Below, in pieces: positions 40,758 to 48,126 of a DNA stretch of 48,126 nt. Position numbers and translations under genes: made by a program. The DNA is from DATEOR01 sp046734455 (GTDB taxonomy: Bacteria > Actinomycetota > Thermoleophilia > Gaiellales > Gaiellaceae). Location: assembly GCA_046734455.1 (NCBI GenBank), contig JBKPRJ010000046.1, forward strand, positions 1 to 48,126, given 5' to 3'. Under the pieces are notes generated by a model that ran no database searches, was not told where the DNA came from, and saw nothing but the letters and a program-made list of their open reading frames with translations. How positions within the stretch are numbered: position 1 is the first letter of the stretch; every line of letters starts with the position of its first letter.

Positions 40758-42668
40758 ATGGCAAAGACAATCGGAATCGACCTCGGCACGACCAACTCCG
40801 CGATGAGCGTGCTCGAGGGCGGTGAGCCGACCGTCATCCCGAACGCCGAGGGCGGGCGCACGACGCCGTCCGTCGTCGCGTTCACGCGAGACGGCCAGCG
40901 GCTCGTCGGGGCGCCCGCGAAGCGCCAGCAGGTCACGAACCCCCAGAACACCATCTTCTCGATCAAGCGCTTCATGGGCCGCAAGTTCGATGAGGTCTCG
41001 GAGGAGATGAAGATCGTCCCGTACGAGGTCGTCTCCGGCCCGAACGGCGACGTCCGCGTGAAGGCGGGCGACAAGGAATATGCGCCGCCGGAGATCAGCG
41101 CCATGATCCTGCAGAAGCTCCGGACCGACGCCGAGGCGTTCCTCGGCGAGTCGGTCACGGATGCAGTCATCACGGTGCCGGCCTACTTCGCCGACGCCCA
41201 GATCGAGGCGACGCGCGACGCGGGCAAGATCGCCGGGCTCAACGTCCTGCGCATCATCAGCGAGCCGACCGCCGCGTCGCTCGCCTACGGGCTCGAGAAG
41301 GAGTCCGACCAGACCATCCTCGTCTTCGATCTCGGGGGCGGGACGTTCGACGTCTCGATCCTCGACCTCGGTGAGGGCGTCTTCGAGGTGAAGGCCGTGA
41401 ACGGCGACAACCACCTCGGCGGCGACAACTTCGACAAGGCGATCGTCGACTGGATGGTGGCCGAGTTCAAGCGCGATCAGGGGATCGATCTCGTCGGCGA
41501 TCGCATGGCGCTCCAGCGTCTGTACGAGGCCGCCGAGAAGGCGAAGATCGAGCTCTCGTCGACGATGTCGACGCAGATCAACCTGCCGTACGTCACGGCC
41601 ACGCCGGAGGGCCCGAAGCATCTCGACCTCCAGCTCACGCGCTCGAAGCTCGGCGAGCTCACTGCCGAACTCCTCGACCGCATCGTCGCCCCGACGAAGC
41701 AGGCCCTGTCGGACGCCGACCTCACGCCCGATCAGATCGACCACGTGATCCTCGTCGGCGGCATGACCCGCATGCCGGCCGTGCAGGAAAAGGTCAAGGA
41801 GATCATCGGCAAGGAGCCGCACAAGGGCGTCAACCCGGACGAGGTCGTCGCCGTCGGCGCGGCCATCCAGGCCGGCGTGCTCAAGGGGGAGGTCAAGGAC
41901 GTCCTGCTCCTGGACGTGACTCCGCTTTCCCTCGGCATCGAGACCAAGGGCGGCGTCTTCACGAAGCTGATCGATCGCAACACGACCATCCCGACGAAGA
42001 AGTCGGACACGTTCTCGACCGCGGAGGACAACCAGCCCTCCGTCGAGATCCACGTGCTCCAGGGCGAGTCGGAGATGGCGTCCTTCAACAAGACGCTCGG
42101 CAAGTTCCAGCTCGTGGGCATCCCGCCGGCGCCACGCGGCATGCCGCAGATCGAGGTCACCTTCGACATCGACGCGAACCGCATCATCCACGTGTCGGCG
42201 AAGGACCTCGGCACCGGCAACGAGCAGGACATCCGCATCGAGAGCGGTTCCGGTCTCGCCGAGGAGGAGGTCGAGCGGATGATCCGCGAGGCCGAGTCCC
42301 ACGCGGACGAGGCGCACAAGATGCGCGAGACCGCCGAGGCCCGGAACCAGGCCGAGAACCTGCTCTACTCGACCGAGAAGAGCCTCAAGGACCACCGCGA
42401 CGCCCTCGACGAGGAGACCGTCTCCACGATCGAGTCGCGCATGGAAGAGCTCCGCTCGGCGCTCGACGGCTCCGATGCCGCCGAGATCCGCACGAAGTCG
42501 GACTCCCTCATGGAGGCCTCGCACCGCCTCGCGCAGGCCGTCTACGAGAAGGTGCAGGCCGAGCAGACGGCCTCCGCGGCTTCCGGCAACGGCGAGTCGA
42601 CGAGCGACGACGAGGTCGTCGAGGACGCCGACTACGAGGTGATCGACGAGGAGGCCAAGCAGTCGTAA
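40758..42668 (+). CDS. dnaK: Chaperone protein DnaK (Hsp70)
   Basis: ATP-dependent chaperone of 636 aa. The nucleotide-binding domain starts MAKTIGIDLGTTNSAM and includes IISEPTAASLAYG and VFDLGGGTFDVSI. The linker VLLLDVTPLSLGIETKGG leads to the substrate-binding domain, and the acidic C-terminus ends EEAKQS. A good GGAGG lies 9 bases before the ATG. It is the first gene of the heat-shock operon; the stop shares a base with grpE (TAATG). Confidence 0.98.
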   Translation: MAKTIGIDLGTTNSAMSVLEGGEPTVIPNAEGGRTTPSVVAFTRDGQRLVGAPAKRQQVTNPQNTIFSIKRFMGRKFDEVSEEMKIVPYEVVSGPNGDVRVKAGDKEYAPPEISAMILQKLRTDAEAFLGESVTDAVITVPAYFADAQIEATRDAGKIAGLNVLRIISEPTAASLAYGLEKESDQTILVFDLGGGTFDVSILDLGEGVFEVKAVNGDNHLGGDNFDKAIVDWMVAEFKRDQGIDLVGDRMALQRLYEAAEKAKIELSSTMSTQINLPYVTATPEGPKHLDLQLTRSKLGELTAELLDRIVAPTKQALSDADLTPDQIDHVILVGGMTRMPAVQEKVKEIIGKEPHKGVNPDEVVAVGAAIQAGVLKGEVKDVLLLDVTPLSLGIETKGGVFTKLIDRNTTIPTKKSDTFSTAEDNQPSVEIHVLQGESEMASFNKTLGKFQLVGIPPAPRGMPQIEVTFDIDANRIIHVSAKDLGTGNEQDIRIESGSGLAEEEVERMIREAESHADEAHKMRETAEARNQAENLLYSTEKSLKDHRDALDEETVSTIESRMEELRSALDGSDAAEIRTKSDSLMEASHRLAQAVYEKVQAEQTASAASGNGESTSDDEVVEDADYEVIDEEAKQS

Positions 42669-43153
42669 TGGCCCCCGACGAGGCCCAGACCGACAACACC
42701 GACCTCGAGGAGAAGCTCGCCGAGGTCGAACGCGAGCGCGATGAGTTCCTGAACGATCTCAAGCGCGTCGCCGCCGACTTCGAGAACTACCGCAAGCGGG
42801 TGGCGCGCGACCAGGAGGGCCTGGTCGCGCGTGCCCACGAGCGGCTGGTGAAGGAGCTCCTGCCGGTGCTGGACGATCTCGAGCGCGCGCTCGAGGCCGC
42901 CGCCCAACACGAGGAGGCGAAGCTGGAGGAAGGCGTTCGGCTCGTCCACCGCGAGCTCATGGAGGCGCTCGCCCGCGAAGGCCTCGTCGAGGTCGAGACC
43001 AACGGGCAGTTCGATCCGCACGTCCACGAGGCGCTTCTCTCACAGCCGTCCGACCGGGAGGAAGGGTCCGTCGTCGAGGTCCTGCAGAAGGGATACCTGC
43101 TGGGCGACCGCATTCTCCGGCCGGCCCGCGTCGTGGTGTCGCAGGGCGAATGA
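42668..43153 (+). CDS. grpE: Nucleotide exchange factor GrpE
   Basis: Dimeric DnaK exchange factor (161 aa). A charged N-terminal coiled coil leads to the family signature FENYRKRVARDQEG and VLDDLERALEAA. The C-terminal beta domain has FDPHVHEALLSQPSD and VVEVLQKGYLLGDRILRPA. It is overlapped at both ends by dnaK and dnaJ, giving fixed stoichiometry by coupled translation. Confidence 0.96.
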   Translation: MAPDEAQTDNTDLEEKLAEVERERDEFLNDLKRVAADFENYRKRVARDQEGLVARAHERLVKELLPVLDDLERALEAAAQHEEAKLEEGVRLVHRELMEALAREGLVEVETNGQFDPHVHEALLSQPSDREEGSVVEVLQKGYLLGDRILRPARVVVSQGE

Positions 43154-44247
43154 AGGACCTGTACGAAGTCCTGGGCGTCAAGAAGGGCGCCTCGGCGGAC
43201 GAGATCAAGAAGGCCTACCGCAAGCTCGCGCGCGAGCATCATCCGGACAAGAACCCGGGCGACAAGGCCGCGGAGGAGCGCTTCAAGGAGATCCAGGGCG
43301 CCTACGACGTCCTCTCCGATCCGGAGAAGCGCAAGCAGTACGACCAGGTCGGCCCGCGGATCTTCAGCGGCGCCGGCGGTCCCGGACAGGGTGGCTTCCA
43401 GTGGTCCGGGAATCTGGGCGATCTCGGCGATCTGGGCGATCTGTTCGGGAACATCTTCGGAGGAGCGGGCGGCCCCTCGCCGCGCGGCCGCAGGCCGCGC
43501 GGCGAAAGAGGCCGAGATGTCGAGGTCGCTCTGAACGTGTCGTTCGAGGACTCCCTCGAGGGGCTCGAGACCAAGATTCCCGTCGAGCTCGAAACGAGCT
43601 GCTCCGTCTGCCACGGTTCCGGCGCCGAGCCCGGCACGTCCCCGCAGATCTGCCCGGAGTGCCGCGGCCGCGGCGTGGTCTCCGAGGACGAGGGCTTCTT
43701 TGCCTTCTCGCGCCCGTGCCCGCGCTGCCACGGCAATGGCACCGTCATCGAGCGCCCGTGCCGGAACTGCAAGGGCTCGGGCCGCGAGCGCCGCACGAAG
43801 CGCTACACGGTGAAGATCCCCGCCGGCGTCAAGAACGGCACGCAAATCCGCCTCAAGGGCAGGGGCGAGGCGGGCACGAACGGCGGCCCGGCAGGCGACT
43901 TGATCGTCACGACGCGTGTTGCCGCATCGCCGCTCTACGAACGCCGTGGCGCCGACCTTCTTCTCGAGGTCCCCGTCACCTACGCAGAGGCCGCGCTCGG
44001 AGCCACCGTCGAGATCCCCACCCCGGAAGGCCGCGTGGCGCTCAAGGTGCCGGCGGGCTCGCAGGACGGGAAGCTCCTCAAGGTGAAGGGCCGCGGCGCC
44101 CCCAAGCTGAAGGGCGGCGGGAAGGGCGACCTTCTCGCGCGCCTGCGCGTCTCTGTGCCGACCAAGCTTTCGAAGGCCGAGCGCGAGGCGATCGAGAACC
44201 TGCAGAAGGTCTCGCACGACGACCCGCGGGAGAAGGTGTTCTCGTGA
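43150..44247 (+). CDS. dnaJ: Chaperone protein DnaJ (Hsp40)
   Basis: Co-chaperone (365 aa) stimulating DnaK ATPase. The J domain contains HPDKNPGD (HPD triad). A short Gly/Phe-type region has the repeat GDLGDLGDL, encoded by near-identical 9-bp units around 43409-43445. Four zinc-binding CxxCxGxG motifs follow: CSVCHGSG, CPECRGRG, CPRCHGNG and CRNCKGSG, then the C-terminal domains. The ATG overlaps the grpE stop. Confidence 0.97.
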   Translation: MKDLYEVLGVKKGASADEIKKAYRKLAREHHPDKNPGDKAAEERFKEIQGAYDVLSDPEKRKQYDQVGPRIFSGAGGPGQGGFQWSGNLGDLGDLGDLFGNIFGGAGGPSPRGRRPRGERGRDVEVALNVSFEDSLEGLETKIPVELETSCSVCHGSGAEPGTSPQICPECRGRGVVSEDEGFFAFSRPCPRCHGNGTVIERPCRNCKGSGRERRTKRYTVKIPAGVKNGTQIRLKGRGEAGTNGGPAGDLIVTTRVAASPLYERRGADLLLEVPVTYAEAALGATVEIPTPEGRVALKVPAGSQDGKLLKVKGRGAPKLKGGGKGDLLARLRVSVPTKLSKAEREAIENLQKVSHDDPREKVFS

Positions 44248-44417
44248 CGCGTAGCCGTCTTCGCATCTACGCGATGTTGGCCCTGGTCGTCGCCCTCGCT
44301 CTCTTTCTGACCACGGTCATCGTGCTCCAGTGGATCGCGGTCGTGCTCGTCGTCGCGAGCACGTTTGTTCTCATGTGGACGCTCTGGACCGGCGGGAGGG
44401 AGACGGAGCGCGAATGA
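44244..44417 (+). CDS. Small two-helix membrane protein between dnaJ and hspR
   Basis: A 57-aa protein starting at GTG in the dnaJ stop (GTGA) and ending in the hspR ATG (ATGA). A basic N-terminus (TRSRLRIYA) is followed by two hydrophobic segments, MLALVVALALFLTTVIVL and WIAVVLVVASTFVLMWTLW, then a charged tail. I recognise no family. Its strict embedding between dnaJ and hspR argues that it is real and expressed on heat shock. Confidence 0.65.
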   Translation: MTRSRLRIYAMLALVVALALFLTTVIVLQWIAVVLVVASTFVLMWTLWTGGRETERE

Positions 44418-44785
44418 CCGAGCAAGAGCGCCCGCGCTACATGATCTCCGTCGCCGCCGAGCTCGTAGGCATGCATCCGCAGACCCTGCGCATCTACGAG
44501 TCGAAGGGCCTTGTCCGGCCGAGGCGCACCCCGGGGAACACCCGGCTCTATTCCGAGGCCGATCTCGATCGGCTCCGCCTCATCCAGCGGCTGACGACGG
44601 AGCTCGGGCTCAACCTCGCCGGGGTCGAGACCGTCATCCGGCTGGAGGACGAGCTGGGTAAGGCGCGCGCGCGGCTCGAGCGGCTCGAGCGCGAGATGCG
44701 CAAAGAGATTCGCAACGTGCACAAGCAGTACAAGCGAGAGGTCGTGCTCTACCGCAAGGGCGACCGCCTGCCCGAAAGGAACTAG
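44414..44785 (+). CDS. hspR: Heat-shock repressor HspR (MerR family)
   Basis: Autoregulatory repressor of the dnaK operon in actinobacteria, using DnaK as co-repressor. The 123-aa protein has a MerR helix-turn-helix (VAAELVGMHPQTLRIYESKG then LVRPRRTPGNTRLYSEADLD) and an arginine-rich coiled-coil C-terminus. The HspR-typical start MISVAAELVGMH is clear. The clpB start follows immediately after its stop. Confidence 0.93.
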   Translation: MTEQERPRYMISVAAELVGMHPQTLRIYESKGLVRPRRTPGNTRLYSEADLDRLRLIQRLTTELGLNLAGVETVIRLEDELGKARARLERLEREMRKEIRNVHKQYKREVVLYRKGDRLPERN

Positions 44786-47262
<2,477 letters not shown>

Positions 47263-47266
<4 letters not shown>

Positions 47267-47637
47267 GGAACCGGGTCGAGGAACTCGCTCTTGCCGGTCT
47301 CCGGCGGAGCGCCGTAGATGAAGAGGACGACCTCTTCGTTGCCGACATTGCGCAGCTGGAGGATCGTGCCGCGCTCCACGACGACGACGCCGCCCCGCGG
47401 CACCTCGTGCCGCTCGGGCGGCTCGCCGAGATCGACGGTCAGCGTGCCGTCGAGCACGACGAAGACCTCCTCCTGGCCCAGGTCGCGGTGTCGCTTGCCG
47501 ACCGAGCCCGGCGGATAGCGCCAGACGTTCGCGCGCGATTCCGTGAGCGCGTCGGAGAGTCGCGCGACGCTGCGCGGGTCGTTCTCGTCTCGGGGCACGA
47601 AGGGCAACTCGCCCGCCTGGAAGATCGTGAAGCCCAC
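47263..47637 (-). CDS. Cupin-domain protein
   Basis: Single-domain cupin of 124 aa. The metal-binding motifs are visible: GSVGKRHRDLGQEEVFVVLDG (in part; His, His, Glu) and a second motif PRGGVVVVERGT with weaker ligand match. The GTG at 47637 is 7 bases after TAGTGT and gives the natural start GFTIFQAGELPFVPR. Small-molecule binding or enzymatic role unknown. The stop overlaps the clpB stop. Confidence 0.8.
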
Positions 47638-47644
47638 CGTGCTG

Positions 47645-47650
47645 ACACTA
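47645..47650 (-). promoter_or_regulatory. Candidate -10 box for the cupin gene (leaderless)
   Basis: TAGTGT on the minus strand lies 7 bases before the GTG at 47637. Confidence 0.5.
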
Positions 47651-47680
47651 GCGTCTGCCCCGAGGCGGCGGAAGACACCG

Positions 47681-47788
47681 GCCTTGTGTTGCACGCGCAC
47701 AAAGTTCGTTCCGCGCCATTCCTCGTCTCGGCTCAAAAACCCCGGCGAGGAGCCATGGCCTTTTCGACCAAGGCGTGCAACACAAGGC
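47681..47788. repeat. Long inverted repeat in the cupin-LysE intergenic region
   Basis: GCCTTGTGTTGCACGC (47681-47696) is perfectly complementary to 47773-47788. The 76-nt spacer holds weaker nested complementarity (TCCTCG/CGAGGA, GGCTC/GAGCC). No ORF is inside. Confidence 0.65.
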
Positions 47789-47818
47789 TTCCTCCGGAAG
47801 TGCCACACTGAAGGACTC

Positions 47819-48126
47819 ATGGAGAGCCTGCTCGCGTTCCTCGGCGTCTCCGCGCTCGTCATCGTCACCCCGGGCCAGGACACGGCGCTCACCATTCGGA
47901 GCACCCTCCTCGCCGGGCGGCGCGCCGGCGTCCTGACCGCCCTCGGCGTCTCGACCGGCCAGGCCGTGTGGACGCTGGCGGCGAGCGCAGGGATCACGGC
48001 CCTTCTCCTCGCCTCCGAGCCGGCGTTCCTCGCGGTCAAGGTCGCCGGGGCGATCTACCTCGTCTTCCTCGGTGGGCAGATGCTCGTGCACGCGCTCCGG
48101 CGTTCGGGCGCGACGATCGGTGTCGT
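47819..48126 (+). CDS. LysE/RhtB-family exporter, 3' end off window
   Basis: The first 102 residues of a small membrane exporter of amino acids or related compounds. The family start is clear: LLAFLGVSALVIVTPGQDTA, then GRRAGVLTALGVSTGQAVW and VKVAGAIYLVFLGGQML. AAGGA lies a few bases before the ATG. The gene runs past the right edge. Confidence 0.85.
   Translation, partial: MESLLAFLGVSALVIVTPGQDTALTIRSTLLAGRRAGVLTALGVSTGQAVWTLAASAGITALLLASEPAFLAVKVAGAIYLVFLGGQMLVHALRRSGATIGV

Overview
The window is 48 kb of very GC-rich, densely packed chromosome from an actinobacterium, most likely a deep-branching lineage such as Thermoleophilia/Gaiellales. The placement rests on a diheme QcrC, a three-helix Rieske QcrA, a caa3-type oxidase, Ku, an HspR-controlled dnaK operon, and paired phosphatidylinositol-phosphate synthase and inositol-phosphate synthase genes. 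GTG and TTG starts are common, and most operon junctions are ATGA, GTGA or TTGA overlaps. No rRNA, tRNA, CRISPR array, integrase or insertion sequence is visible. The rank below phylum is inference.

Layout. 1-8826: one translationally coupled respiratory operon, with the iron-sulfur and NrfD subunits of a molybdopterin-type dehydrogenase (its large subunit probably lies off the left edge), caa3 oxidase subunits II, I and III, a small membrane protein, then QcrC, QcrA and QcrB. 8823-10679: on the other strand, CtaG, a MarR regulator and an acetate-type transporter. 10886-17781: a catabolic operon with a thiamine-diphosphate oxidase-like enzyme, an enolase-superfamily enzyme, a GlcD/GlpC-type flavin and Fe-S dehydrogenase, and a short-chain dehydrogenase. 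17765-21737: a GH15 enzyme and an MMPL transporter. 21787-23652: DUF2231, Ku and DUF1360. 23827-29723 (minus): an M3-like peptidase, a cyclic-diphosphoglycerate-synthase-like protein, carbamate kinase, ornithine carbamoyltransferase, rhomboid and a zincin.

29745-40700: YjbQ; a gene whose catalytic-cysteine codon is TGA (probable selenoprotein); an RNA methyltransferase; a phosphoesterase; a presenilin/SPP-like membrane protein; a degenerate uracil-DNA-glycosylase homologue; a glycosyltransferase-PHP fusion; inositol-phosphate synthase fused to two ribbon-helix-helix domains; PI-phosphate synthase; MoaA; an EamA transporter; CsbD and a 58-aa protein. 40758-47266: dnaK-grpE-dnaJ-small membrane protein-hspR-clpB. 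47263 to the end: a cupin and a LysE-family gene cut by the right edge.

Most notable: (1) the TGA codon at 30557-30559; (2) the presenilin-like protein at 32901-33620; (3) a palindromic repeat family, one pair of which sits in frame inside a ferredoxin-subunit gene; (4) the RHH-inositol-phosphate-synthase fusion with a 22-bp palindromic operator before it; (5) a 169-bp terminal-inverted-repeat element between arcC and argF; (6) a recurrent TAnnnT-N6/7-start arrangement suggesting widespread leaderless transcription.
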